Assembly (NCBI GenBank): GCA_949840775.1
Contig: CATKXO010000013.1
Location: 1-64,000 of the forward strand
From: an uncultured bacterium
GTDB taxonomy: Bacteria > Bacillota > Clostridia > Oscillospirales > Oscillospiraceae
Direction of reading: 5' to 3'
DNA: 64,000 nucleotides
Positions 34,617 through 43,815 of this stretch are shown here, piece by piece (positions within the stretch are counted from its first letter, which is position 1; every line of letters begins with the position of its first letter). The notes below the pieces were generated by a model. It did not search any database, was not told the DNA's origin, and saw only the letters and a list, made by a program, of their open reading frames with translations. Position numbers and translations under genes: made by a program.

Positions 34617-36008
34617 TTCTTTGAATGTTCCCGCTCAGCCAGCTCTGACCCGATCTGCTCCAGCCGCCCCTCCAGGCGGCTTTTTTCGTCCAGAAAAGTT
34701 TGGTTCAGCTCCACGAACTGCCCCTCGCTGAGAATACCGGCCACCCGGTCCAGATACAGCGTTTTCAGCGCCTGACTGCGCTTCTCCAGCTGGGCAGTCA
34801 GGTTTTTTTGCTCCTGCTCCAGCGCCTCCCGGCGGGTGTCCTTCCGGGGCTGGAGGTCCTTGGGGTCAATCTGGTAACAGGTCTGCACGTAGTAGCGGAT
34901 GCGGTCGGAAATCAGGTCGATGAGCTGGTCCAGACGGACGGAGTGCCGGGTACACAGCTTTTCCCTGCCGCTGTCGGCGTACAGCTTACAGCGCAGATAG
35001 GCCTGCCTGCCGTTGGAACATTTGCTCATGGTACTGCCGCAATCGGCGCACTTCACCAGCCCGGACAGCAGATGGGCCTCCCCGGTGCCGTCCGTTCTGG
35101 AGCGCAGCTCCAGCCCCCGCTGGACCGCCTCGAAGGTGGCCCGGTCGATAATGGCCTCGTGGGTACCCTCCACCCGGTACCACTCGCTCTCCGGTGTGTC
35201 GATGACCACCTTGGATTTGTAGCTGACCTTCCGCCTCCGGCCCTGAATCATCACTCCGGCGTACATCTCGTTCGTCAAAATCCGCCCCACCGTCACTTTG
35301 TTCCACAGGCCAAAGTCGTTTTTGATGGGATGGTTGCAGGTCCAACCCCGCTCCGCCTTGTAGCGGGTGGGGTTGGGGATGCCCTGCTGGTTCAGCATGT
35401 AAGCGATGTTTTGCCGGCCGTGGCCCTCCAGGGACCACTGGTAAATCCGGCGCACCACCTCCGCCGCCTCCGGGTCAGGGATGATGTGGTTCTTGTCCGC
35501 CGGGTCCTTCCGGTAGCCGTAGATGGGAAAGCCGCCGATGTACTTGCCCTCCCGCCGTTTCAGGTCGAAGACCATGCGGACGTTCTCGGATAAATCCTCC
35601 AGATACCACTCGTTCACCAGGCCGTTGATCTGCCGGGCCTTCTTGTTGCCCTTAACCTCCGTGTCGGCGTTATCCGCCACCGCGATGAACCGGATGCCCC
35701 AGATGGGAAACAGGCCGTGGATGTACTTCTCTACCAGCTCCATGTCCCGGGTAAAACGGGATTGGCTCTTGCAGAGGATGATTTGGAATTTCTTCTGTTT
35801 GGCAGCCTCGATCATACGGTTGAAATCCGGGCGCTGGCTGTCTACCCCGGAATAGTCCTCGTCGCAGAAAATCGAGTAGATATCCCACCCGTGGTCAATG
35901 GCGTAGCGGGTCAGCAGCGACTTCTGGTTCTGGATGCTCTCCGACTCAGGCTGCTGCTTGTCCTCGTCCTCTTTGCTCAGTCGTACATAGATCGCACAAA
36001 GGATTCAT
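34466..36008 (-). pseudogene. Large serine recombinase with N-terminal frameshift
   Basis: The long frame (34466-35815) encodes a resolvase core end (FQIILCKSQSRFTRDMELVEK), a recombinase domain, a zinc-ribbon (CADCGSTMSKC ... C) and a coiled-coil C-terminus. Upstream codons in the same frame continue the resolvase domain with the catalytic Tyr-x-Arg-x-Ser (YVRLSKEDED) but lack a start codon. ATG 36008, with GGGGGTG in front, is in another frame; dropping one T from CCTTTG (about 35,999) would join them as MNPCAIYVRLSKE. So it is a one-base frameshift: decay, or a sequencing error. Confidence 0.75.
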
Positions 36009-36159
36009 TACACCCCCTTCAAAGCGTAACTGCCCGGTATCATCATACCTTACAAGCAGATACAGGGTCATAACAGGGAATACTAGGAAAATGTATTGAA
36101 CTTTGTGAAGATATATGCACTGTTTCCCATGAAATTCGTGTTGGAACACAAGGCTTGAA

Positions 36160-36975
36160 CTATTCCGGACGCAGCCGCGGAACACATAAACCAGACATTG
36201 AGCAAGCCCCAGGACCGGCGTCCGCCTCTTTCAGCACAGACTCCAAAACAAAATCGGGAAAGCGCACACCGCCGCCGGGCCCGCACAAAACCCTGCCGCC
36301 GGCTTCCGACAGCTCCACTCCGTCCGGGACAAGGGCCAGACCGGCGGCCCGGAGCATGGGGAAGTCGATGACGCTGTCACCGGCACAGACTGTCCGTTCG
36401 GGCAGAAATCGCTCCCGAAGGCGCTTCAGCGCCTCCCCCTTGTTGATGGACGGCGGGAAGAAATAGACCTTCCGCCCTGACACCGCAGTCTCCAGCGCCG
36501 TCGTGCCGGTCAGAAGGTCCCCAATCCGCTCCGCCTCCTCCTTGCTGTCACAGGCCGCAAAGAGGTAGATATCATCCACCATCCGGCACCGCTTGGAAAC
36601 GGGGACCTCCAGAAGACGGCTGTGCAGCTCCGCCAGCTCGCCCCGCCAGGGCGCAGTCAAAGCCTCCGTTCGGGCATACCACTCCCTGTCCACAGCCCCG
36701 TTTACCAGCAGGATTCCCCCGTTGGCCGCCGCCGCATATTCCGGGACGCAGTTTTCAGGCCACCGGATGCGCTGATACTGGGCCACTGACCGGGTGGTCA
36801 CCGGAACAAATCGCGTCTTCCTCTCCACCAGGGGCAGCAGCTCCAGCGTCCGTCTGGTAAAGAAGCCCTGCTCCCTTCCGTCCAGATATTCGACGCACTT
36901 GTCCTCCGCCTGTCTGTATTGATAGGAAAACAGCAGAGTATTGTCCAAATCACTGGCAAATAAAATACGTTCCAT
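36160..36975 (-). CDS. HAD-superfamily phosphatase of the Ter locus
   Basis: A 271-residue HAD hydrolase. Motif I is ASDLDNTL (nucleophile D9 within the first 12 residues), motif III lysine in INKGEALKRL and motif IV GDSVIDFPML; a C2-type cap lies between. Ter-associated HADs are thought to act in making or recycling a nucleoside-like metabolite. Last gene of the leftward Ter operon, 3 bp after the StiP gene. It then faces the broken recombinase. Confidence 0.85.
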   Translation of the reverse strand: MERILFASDLDNTLLFSYQYRQAEDKCVEYLDGREQGFFTRRTLELLPLVERKTRFVPVTTRSVAQYQRIRWPENCVPEYAAAANGGILLVNGAVDREWYARTEALTAPWRGELAELHSRLLEVPVSKRCRMVDDIYLFAACDSKEEAERIGDLLTGTTALETAVSGRKVYFFPPSINKGEALKRLRERFLPERTVCAGDSVIDFPMLRAAGLALVPDGVELSEAGGRVLCGPGGGVRFPDFVLESVLKEADAGPGACSMSGLCVPRLRPE

Positions 36976-36978
36976 CGC

Positions 36979-38031
36979 TTAATTGTCCGCCATGGCGCGG
37001 ATCAGTCCGCAGGCCCTGTAGTGCTCCAGGGGATACTCCTCCAGGGCGACCTCCTTCTCCCTGGCCAGCTGATAGATGTGCCCCAGGTGCTCCTCGTCCC
37101 CCAGGCTGTGGACCAGAATCTTCCAGGGAACCCGGCGCAGCAGCACACGGGTCGCCTCCCCAATGCCGGGCTTGACCAGATTCCGGTCAGCAATCCCAAA
37201 GCGGGCGCAGAGATCGTCCACCTCATCCCCGGCGCTCCGGGAGAAGGTCCTCTCCTCCCCGGTGCAGCTGCCGCCGGCTGTAAAATAATCCGCCACAGTA
37301 TCAATAAACTGATAGGTCAGGTCCTGATCCATCAGCTCCCGGTAAAAGGCCGCGCCGTGAAACTCTCCGGGGCCGATGATATCCGGCCGGTAAAAGGTAC
37401 GGCTCAGCAGTCCGGACACGGTGGAGTTCAGACAGGAGCTGGCAATGAGAAAGTCATCGCCGGTTCCCCGCTTCCCGGCCAGCCTGCCCGGGTCAGAGAG
37501 GACTGCCAGCCCCGGGGCCACGCCGGGGTAGTCCTCCATGGCCCGATTCAGCTCATTTTGGATGGCCCCCTTGCCGGTCCAGCCGTCCACAAACTGCAAG
37601 GTCTCCGGCCGGTGCCGTTCCAGAATATAGTCCATCGCACTGCGGTCGATGCCCCGGCCCCGGATAATGGAGACGGTGTAGTGCTCCATCTCTACCCCAT
37701 ACCGGAACCGGATGTACTTCTTAATCAGCACGCCGATGGGGGTGCCCGCCCGGGCCAGGGAGACCAAAACCGCGTGCTCTCCCTTGTCCCGCCAGATCTG
37801 CTCCGACACCGAGGCCACTGCCGCCGCAGTCATGCCGGCGTAGCGGGCCAGGGCATCGTGGTAGGCGGCCAGGTATGCCGGGGAGGGCACATACTCGATG
37901 GGCAGCATTTCCGAGTAGTGGACGCCGCTCTGGATTTTTATCTCCCGCTCCCTGGTCCCCAGGGGCTCCACCAGCCCGGAAATGTCCTTGAGCAGCAGCG
38001 TTACGTCTCCGCTTCTATATGTACCAAACAT
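36979..38031 (-). CDS. StiP/PRTase_1 family protein
   Basis: A 350-residue member of the family annotated as cysteine protease StiP, which comparative studies interpret as a phosphoribosyltransferase of Ter loci. The PRPP-site-like segments VSLARAGTPIGVLIKKY and FVDGWTGKGAIQNELNRA are present. It overlaps the upstream PRTase-TRSP gene by 17 bp. Protease activity is not supported by any obvious catalytic motif I can see; PRTase is the better reading. Confidence 0.82.
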   Translation of the reverse strand: MFGTYRSGDVTLLLKDISGLVEPLGTREREIKIQSGVHYSEMLPIEYVPSPAYLAAYHDALARYAGMTAAAVASVSEQIWRDKGEHAVLVSLARAGTPIGVLIKKYIRFRYGVEMEHYTVSIIRGRGIDRSAMDYILERHRPETLQFVDGWTGKGAIQNELNRAMEDYPGVAPGLAVLSDPGRLAGKRGTGDDFLIASSCLNSTVSGLLSRTFYRPDIIGPGEFHGAAFYRELMDQDLTYQFIDTVADYFTAGGSCTGEERTFSRSAGDEVDDLCARFGIADRNLVKPGIGEATRVLLRRVPWKILVHSLGDEEHLGHIYQLAREKEVALEEYPLEHYRACGLIRAMADN

Positions 38032-39157
38032 CTCGGCCCCCCTGAATCAAGAAAAGCTTTTGATAGCCGCAGGGCTCCCAGGCAGCCGCCAGGGACCTCA
38101 GCCCCTCCAGACTGGAGCCGGCCGTATCCGACACCACAATCAGGGCATCGCACCGGGAGAGATTGTAGATGTAGGTGTTCCGCCCCGCCTCGTAAAAGCT
38201 CCTCAGCTTTCTCCCTGACGTAATGGGATAACCCGGCGCATCGCAGATTCCGATGGGGCTCCGGGTTGTGGCGTGGCACCGCACAGCAAAGCCGCGCTCC
38301 TCCAGCGCCCTGCCCAGAACAAGGGCGGGGTACATACACTCCTCCGTCCCCAGCACCACCAGACGGCTGCCGTCACCCAGCGCCGGGACCGCCTCCTCCA
38401 CAAAGACGCGGGCCATCTCCCGGCAGGCCCTGTGGTAGGATTGGATCAGGACGCCCCGCCTTGGGTCGGGCAGAGGGCCGCAGCTCAGGGTCCGGTGGGA
38501 GAACTCCAGTTCCCCGGCCTCCACCGGCGGGGCCTCTTCCACCTGGAGGTCTGCAACGGCCTGGGCATAGTCCGCCTCAGAGAGCCTGACCAGCCACCGG
38601 CACTCCGCCCCCGCCTCAGACAGCAGCCCCAGGTTCTCGTCGGAGAGCCGGTTCAGCAGGGAGGCCGCCACCAGCTGTTTGTCCGCCACGCCGGGGTACT
38701 GCTCCCGAAGCTGCCCAATCATGTTCCGCAGCGTTTTGCCGGTGGATATCTCGTCGTCTACCAGAATAATTTGCTCAGTGTCCCCGATGCGCCTCCGCAG
38801 GTCCCCGGCCCAGAGCTTCTGCTCCACGGCATGGCTGTGCTCCTCGGAAAACAGCACCCAGCTGTCCGCCCCCGGAATTTCCTCCCGGGTGGTGGGCAGA
38901 TAGATGCAGTCCTCCCCCATCCTGCCGGCCACCGCCGCGCCCACGGCCGTTGCGGTCTCGGCAAAGCCGATCACCAGCCGGGTCCGGGGATACTCCTCTG
39001 CCAGCTGGGCGCCCAGCGCCTCCATCATCTCCAGCGCCCGGACCGGGCTCACCGGGATGTGCTTGGCCTGTAGGGGGTTGACCAGCAGATAGGGCCGCTT
39101 GTTGTTGTGGAAGCGCTTGGCGACCCGCAGCGTTTCCTCTGGCGTATATGCTGTCAT
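38015..39157 (-). CDS. PRTase_2-TRSP domain protein
   Basis: A 380-residue protein of the Ter biosynthetic group. The N-terminal half is a phosphoribosyltransferase domain with PRPP loop IILVDDEISTGKTLRNMI and a nucleotide/base site region; the C-terminal half is a TRSP domain (SSLEGLRSLAAAWEPCGY near the end). ATG 39157 follows AAGGAGAG. Its place just after the rhomboid gene and before StiP suggests one transcript. Confidence 0.85.
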   Translation of the reverse strand: MTAYTPEETLRVAKRFHNNKRPYLLVNPLQAKHIPVSPVRALEMMEALGAQLAEEYPRTRLVIGFAETATAVGAAVAGRMGEDCIYLPTTREEIPGADSWVLFSEEHSHAVEQKLWAGDLRRRIGDTEQIILVDDEISTGKTLRNMIGQLREQYPGVADKQLVAASLLNRLSDENLGLLSEAGAECRWLVRLSEADYAQAVADLQVEEAPPVEAGELEFSHRTLSCGPLPDPRRGVLIQSYHRACREMARVFVEEAVPALGDGSRLVVLGTEECMYPALVLGRALEERGFAVRCHATTRSPIGICDAPGYPITSGRKLRSFYEAGRNTYIYNLSRCDALIVVSDTAGSSLEGLRSLAAAWEPCGYQKLFLIQGGRDVWYI

Positions 39158-39183
39158 TGATAAACTCTCCTTGCCTTTGGACG

Positions 39184-39747
39184 TTATCTGTGTTTCTTGG
39201 CGGCCCAGAAGCCAAAGGCCGTCCCGCAGGCGCCGCCGATGATGTGCATCAGATTGGCCACATTGTCCCTGACAAACAGGATAGACCACACCTCCTGGCC
39301 CAGGTACAGCAGGGCGACCAGCACCAGGGTCAGCGGAATCCTGCCATTCCTCATACCGGACAGGGAGGACAGCATAATCAGCATAAAAACAATGCCGCTG
39401 GCTCCCAGCAGAGCCGCACCGGGGAAGCACACAAATTGCAGTACCCCCGATATGCCGGCAGTCATTACGATACCCACCAGCAGGGTCCGGCTGCCGTACT
39501 TCTCCTCCAGGGGCGGCCCCACCACCAGCAGAAGCAGCATATTGCCCATGAAGTGGTCCAGATTGGCGTGGCCCAGCACATGACCGAAGAACCGGACATA
39601 AGTAAAGGGGTCCGTCAGCGGCGCCCGGTAAACCGAAAACAGGAGCTGTGTCACCCACCCCTTTGTCATCTCCCCCAGAATCAGCGCAGCAAAGGACAGC
39701 AGAAAAAAGTTGAGGATCACCGGCGAATTGTATTGAAGCTTTTTCAC
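39184..39747 (-). CDS. Rhomboid-family intramembrane serine protease
   Basis: A 187-residue membrane protein with six hydrophobic segments. Catalytic Ser is in GASGIVF and catalytic His in NLMHIIGGACG; the HANLDHFMGN segment in helix 2 is the usual second-helix motif. Rhomboids cut single-pass membrane proteins. Its position inside a Ter operon, between the P-type ATPase and the PRTase genes, is unusual. Start ATG 39747; the ribosome site is GAGGAGTG. Confidence 0.9.
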   Translation of the reverse strand: MKKLQYNSPVILNFFLLSFAALILGEMTKGWVTQLLFSVYRAPLTDPFTYVRFFGHVLGHANLDHFMGNMLLLLVVGPPLEEKYGSRTLLVGIVMTAGISGVLQFVCFPGAALLGASGIVFMLIMLSSLSGMRNGRIPLTLVLVALLYLGQEVWSILFVRDNVANLMHIIGGACGTAFGFWAAKKHR

Positions 39748-39780
39748 ATCGTTTCACTCCTCGTAAGCGAGCATCAAACA

Positions 39781-39810
39781 GGGGACCTCCCCGTCTCCGG
39801 GGAAGTCCCC
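39781..39810 (-). terminator. Hairpin between the P-type ATPase and rhomboid genes
   Basis: Long stem GGGGACCTCCCCG / CCGGGGAAGTCCCC. The minus strand has only a weak T-run, so it may be an RNA-stability or partial-termination element within the operon. Confidence 0.45.
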
Positions 39811-39817
39811 TTTCCTT

Positions 39818-42469
39818 TTACGCTTTGTTCGTAAGTGCTTTCCGGACCAGGTCCACCGGAACCATGGTAACGGCCAGAACCGCCACCACACACCAGCCTG
39901 CCGGGCCGAAGGGGACGCAGCTGAACATATTGCCAATCCACTGGAACACCGGAACAGGGATCAGGGCGGCATTGACAATCACCGCCTGGACCAGAATGAT
40001 AATCAGGAAGACCTTCATAAAACCTGTGTTCTCATTCAGGCCCTTGAAAATCTCAAAGCCCTCGTCCCGGACGTTGAAGCCGTTGAACAGCGCACACCAG
40101 ATAAACAGCACAAAGTAGGCAGACAGCTTCTGCTCCGTAGTGGCAAAGAACTGGTTGAAGAAGGGAATCTTCAGGAAGGCAAAGCTCAGAACCGTCAGCC
40201 ACAGGCCCATGGTCAGAATCTGGGTCATCATGGACCGGCTGACAATACTTTCGTCCCTTCTGCGGGGCTTTTCGGTCATATACCGCTCCCGGGCGGGCTC
40301 GTTGCCCAGCATGATGGCCCCCAGGCCGTCCATGACCAGGTTGACGAAGAGCAGATGGGTCACCTTCAGGGGCTCCTCCACCCCGAAGAAGGGGGCGATG
40401 GCGCTGACGACCACGGCGGCCACGTTGATGACCAGCTGGAACTTACAGAATTTCAGGATATTGTGGTAGATGGTACGGCCATACCAGATGGCGTCCTTAA
40501 TGGATTTGAAGTTGTCGTCCAGAATGACAATTTTGCCCGCCTCCTTGGCGGCCTCCGTCCCGCTGCCCATGGCAAAACCCACGTCGGCCCGCTTCAGGGC
40601 CGGGGAGTCGTTGACGCCGTCGCCGGTCATGCCCACCACCAGGTTCATCTCCTGGCAGAGGCGGACCATCCGGGACTTGTCGGTGGGCAGGGCCCGGGCG
40701 ATGACCCGGATATGAGGAATAATCCGCTTCACTTCCTCGTCGGACAGCTGGCTCAGCTGGGCGGAGGTCAGGGCCACGTCCTCGCTGTTTTTCAGCAGGC
40801 CGGCGTCCTTGGCGATGGCCACGGCGGTCTCCAGCCGGTCGCCGGTAATCATGACCACCTGAATCCCGGCATTCTGCACCTCGGAGATGGCTTCCCTGGC
40901 CTCTGGGCGGACATCGTCCCGGATGCCGAAAAAGCCCACGATGGTCAGGTCGGGGTTGAGCTGGTTCTCCGTCAGCTCCTGCTCGGAGTAGCCGAAGGCC
41001 AGCAAGCGCATGGACTTGGCTGCCAGCTCGTCAATCTTTTCGCCGAGCTTCTCCAGGTCGATGGCCTGTTCCTCCCCGGCGGCGTTCAGGCACTTTTGAG
41101 ATGCCGCCAGAAACTTCTCCGGTGCGCCCTTGTAGAAGGTCCGGCCAAGCTCGCTCAGATAGGCCTGGCTGAACTTGTTGGTGGAGTTGAAGCTCTGGGC
41201 CCGGGCAACGGTATAGGTCCCTTCCAGCCCCTTGAAGGTTTCAGCGCCCAGGAATTTCATCAGAGCCTGGTCGGTGGCGTTGCCGCCGATGACCCGGCCC
41301 TCTGCGTCAAACATAGACTGGGTATTCTTGCCGATGGCCAGGTCCAGCAGGCCCTTGATCTTCCCGTGGCGAGCCAGCTCCGGCAGGGGGATGGAGGTGC
41401 CGTCGCCGGTGAAGAACTCCACCACCTCCAGATGGCCCTTGGTGATGGTGCCCGTCTTGTCGCTGAACAGGATATTCAGCGAGCCGGCCGTCTCGATGCC
41501 CTCGGCCTTCCGCACCAGAACGTTGTGGTCCAGCATCTTGCTTGTGTTCTGCATCAGCACCAGGGAAATCATCAGGGGAAGTCCCTCGGGAACGGCACAG
41601 ACGATGATGACGATGGCCAGGGAGACCGCCTCCACCACGTCCTTGATGATCTCGGGGGCGCCCAGGGCGAGATAGGCCCCAAAGCCGCCGGCGTTGAGGA
41701 CAAAGTAGCCCATATACAGCACCGCAATCACAATGGCGCCGATATAGCCGAAGGTGGAGATCATGTCGGCCAGCTTGGACAGCTTGACCTTCAGCGGGGA
41801 GTCTGGCTCGTCGTCCTGCATCTCCTCAGCCATTTTGCCCATCATGGTGCGCAGGCCCACCTTTTGAACGTCCAGCACGCCCTCGCCGTCAAACAGCACA
41901 GCTCCCCGGAAGAGGGAGTGGGCATCCACAAAGGTGTCGCCCGTAATCTCCTCCGCCAGGCGAACGTCCTCTCCGGCCGCGGTCTTGGAACACTCCTCCG
42001 CCTCGCCGTTCAGGGCGGAGTTGTCCACCTTCAGCGCACCGTATACCAGAATGCCGTCCGCCGGCACCTTGTCGCCTGACTGGAGCAGCACCTTGTCGCC
42101 CACCACCACATCGTCCACGTCGATAACGGTGACAAGGCCGTTCCGGTACACCTTGCACTGGTCCTTTTTGGTGCTGTCTTTCAGCTCACGGTACTTGGTG
42201 TCGCTGGCCACGCCGGTCTTTGCCGACACAAAGGCCACGATCAAAACGGCCACGATGGTGCCCGCCGGCTCATAGATATCCGCATAGCCAAGGACGCACA
42301 TCACAATCATCAGTGCCGCGATGGCCAGCAGAATACGGATCATGGGGTCGCCGAAGGTCTCTTTAAATTCCGCCCAAAAGGTGGTGGGCTCAGAATCCGG
42401 GATCAGGTTACTGCCGTGTTTTGCCCTGGATTCGGCAGCTTCTTTATCAGATAGTCCATTGAAGTGCAT
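39818..42469 (-). CDS. Calcium-type P-type ATPase
   Basis: An 883-residue type IIA/IIB cation pump. Phosphorylation site SDKTGT, nucleotide/hinge motifs ITGDRLETA and MTGDGVNDSP. Ca2+ sites are supported by PEGLP in helix M4 and NLVMDGLG in M6. It also has the full actuator domain (GDKVPADG) and about ten membrane helices. It would export Ca2+ (or Mn2+). ATG 42469 has TTGGAGGAG. Lies in the Ter operon where TerC is often found; TerD proteins bind calcium, so the pairing is functional rather than accidental. Confidence 0.92.
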   Translation of the reverse strand: MHFNGLSDKEAAESRAKHGSNLIPDSEPTTFWAEFKETFGDPMIRILLAIAALMIVMCVLGYADIYEPAGTIVAVLIVAFVSAKTGVASDTKYRELKDSTKKDQCKVYRNGLVTVIDVDDVVVGDKVLLQSGDKVPADGILVYGALKVDNSALNGEAEECSKTAAGEDVRLAEEITGDTFVDAHSLFRGAVLFDGEGVLDVQKVGLRTMMGKMAEEMQDDEPDSPLKVKLSKLADMISTFGYIGAIVIAVLYMGYFVLNAGGFGAYLALGAPEIIKDVVEAVSLAIVIIVCAVPEGLPLMISLVLMQNTSKMLDHNVLVRKAEGIETAGSLNILFSDKTGTITKGHLEVVEFFTGDGTSIPLPELARHGKIKGLLDLAIGKNTQSMFDAEGRVIGGNATDQALMKFLGAETFKGLEGTYTVARAQSFNSTNKFSQAYLSELGRTFYKGAPEKFLAASQKCLNAAGEEQAIDLEKLGEKIDELAAKSMRLLAFGYSEQELTENQLNPDLTIVGFFGIRDDVRPEAREAISEVQNAGIQVVMITGDRLETAVAIAKDAGLLKNSEDVALTSAQLSQLSDEEVKRIIPHIRVIARALPTDKSRMVRLCQEMNLVVGMTGDGVNDSPALKRADVGFAMGSGTEAAKEAGKIVILDDNFKSIKDAIWYGRTIYHNILKFCKFQLVINVAAVVVSAIAPFFGVEEPLKVTHLLFVNLVMDGLGAIMLGNEPARERYMTEKPRRRDESIVSRSMMTQILTMGLWLTVLSFAFLKIPFFNQFFATTEQKLSAYFVLFIWCALFNGFNVRDEGFEIFKGLNENTGFMKVFLIIILVQAVIVNAALIPVPVFQWIGNMFSCVPFGPAGWCVVAVLAVTMVPVDLVRKALTNKA

Positions 42470-42491
42470 GTGATATTCTCCTCCAACCGGC

Positions 42492-42523
42492 AGAAAAGAG
42501 AGGGCGTACCCCCTCTCTTTTCT
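42492..42523 (-). terminator. Hairpin between terD3 and the P-type ATPase gene
   Basis: Perfect 13-bp stem AGAAAAGAGAGGG / CCCTCTCTTTTCT with a 6-nt loop. The stem itself contains the T-run on the minus strand; it may let only part of the transcription through. Confidence 0.6.
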
Positions 42524-42574
42524 TTGATTCAAGCGTCAGGGTACTGGGATCAGGATTCCCGCAGAGGTCCGGGA

Positions 42575-43174
42575 TTATATATACCGGCGCATCAGTTCGC
42601 CCAGACCGGGGTCCGTGGTGCCCTGGCCGATGGCGCTGAACTTCCACTCGCCGTTGTGACGGTAGACCTCGCCGAAGATCATGGCGGTCATGCCGCTGTA
42701 GTTCTCGGTCAGGTTGTACTTGCACAACTCCTGATTGTTGCGGCCGTCCACAATGCGGATAAAGGCGTTCTGGATCATGCCGAAGTGCTGATGCCGCTGG
42801 ACCGCCTGGTAGATATTCACCACCAGCACAATCCGGTCGTAGTCTCCGGGCACCCGGGCCAAATCAATGACGATCTGCTCATCGTCCCCCTCCCCGGCGC
42901 CGGTGAGGTTGTCCCCCATGTGGCGGACGGTCCCCGTGGGGTGGGTCAGGTTGCCGAAGTAGATCACGTCGTTCTTATCCACCAGCTTTCCGCTGCGCAG
43001 CATCAGCGCGGAGGCGTCGCAGTCGATGGCCTGCTGGCCGCCGCCGAACAGTCCGCCCAGCAGGCCCCCGGATTTTTTGGCCTCGTCCCAGCCCAGACCG
43101 ACCACCACAGTGCCCAGCCCTGCGTTGTCCTTGGTCAGGCTGACCTTCTGGCCCTTTTGCAAACTAACAGACAT
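42575..43174 (-). CDS. terD: TerD-family protein (terD3)
   Basis: A 199-residue TerD domain protein. Starts [16 protein letters not shown]. The calcium-site segments are IDCDASALML (instead of FDLDAAAF) and [16 protein letters not shown]. It carries an insert GGLLGGLFGGGQQ. Cytoplasmic, probably peripheral to the membrane. Fourth TerD-type gene of the operon. Confidence 0.9.
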   Translation of the reverse strand: MSVSLQKGQKVSLTKDNAGLGTVVVGLGWDEAKKSGGLLGGLFGGGQQAIDCDASALMLRSGKLVDKNDVIYFGNLTHPTGTVRHMGDNLTGAGEGDDEQIVIDLARVPGDYDRIVLVVNIYQAVQRHQHFGMIQNAFIRIVDGRNNQELCKYNLTENYSGMTAMIFGEVYRHNGEWKFSAIGQGTTDPGLGELMRRYI

Positions 43175-43198
43175 AATGTTCCCTCCTGGTATTTTTCT

Positions 43199-43801
43199 TT
43201 ACTTTCTTCCGGCCTGCCACCGCATGCCCCAGCCGAACGCGGCGTCCAGCGCCTGATGTCCGGGGTAGAACTGGACAATCTTCTCCACGCTGAAGGTCTC
43301 GTCGTTGACGTTCTCCAGCAGGGCCAGACCGCACATGCGTTCGCTGGAATCAAAGGAGTCCATCTTGACGATCAGGTCCTCCGCGCCGGGATATTTGATG
43401 GTAACGGTGGCATCCGCCTGCTTCCAGTTGGTCACGCCCTCATAGATGAAGGTGTACACCAGGATGCGCTTGAAGATGGCGATCTTGTTGCCGTCGATGC
43501 GCAGATTCTCCCCGGTGGTCACCGCCCCGGTACGGTCGTCGCCGTCCAGCGCGATAAAGGGGGGCTGACGCAGCGACCCAAAGGCGTTGCCCAGGGCCTG
43601 AACGGCCCCCTTCTGCCCGTCCTTCAGCTCGAAGAGGCAGCCCAGGTCCAGGTCGATCCCCTGTCCGCCGCCCAGCATACCAAAGAGGCCCTTTTTCACC
43701 GGCCTGGCATTCCAGTTCAAATTCACCAGAATCTCGCCCAGGCCGGCCTGGCTTCCCTTTTGCAGGCTGACTTTTTTTCCTTTTTCCAGACTGATTGCCA
43801 T
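43199..43801 (-). CDS. terA: TerA-like protein
   Basis: A 200-residue TerA/TerD relative. N-terminus MAISLEKGKKVSLQKGS is like TerD, but the middle reads IDLDLGCLFEL ... DGDDRTGAVTTGENL, the TerA pattern, rather than the Ca-binding GDGDDEQ of TerD. It may therefore have a structural role rather than bind Ca2+ in the same way. Lies between terD2 and terD3 with 15-25 bp gaps. Confidence 0.85.
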   Translation of the reverse strand: MAISLEKGKKVSLQKGSQAGLGEILVNLNWNARPVKKGLFGMLGGGQGIDLDLGCLFELKDGQKGAVQALGNAFGSLRQPPFIALDGDDRTGAVTTGENLRIDGNKIAIFKRILVYTFIYEGVTNWKQADATVTIKYPGAEDLIVKMDSFDSSERMCGLALLENVNDETFSVEKIVQFYPGHQALDAAFGWGMRWQAGRK

Positions 43802-43815
43802 AAGAAACTCCTCCT

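Noticed and set aside
36009..36159. Gene between the recombinase and the HAD gene
   Set aside because: The only frame (ending MNPLCDLCTTEQRGRGQAAA) is the out-of-frame start of the frameshifted recombinase.
39781..39810. Strong terminator ending the Ter operon after the Ca2+ pump
   Set aside because: The T-run on the transcribed side is weak and the next gene follows closely, so it is listed only as a hairpin.
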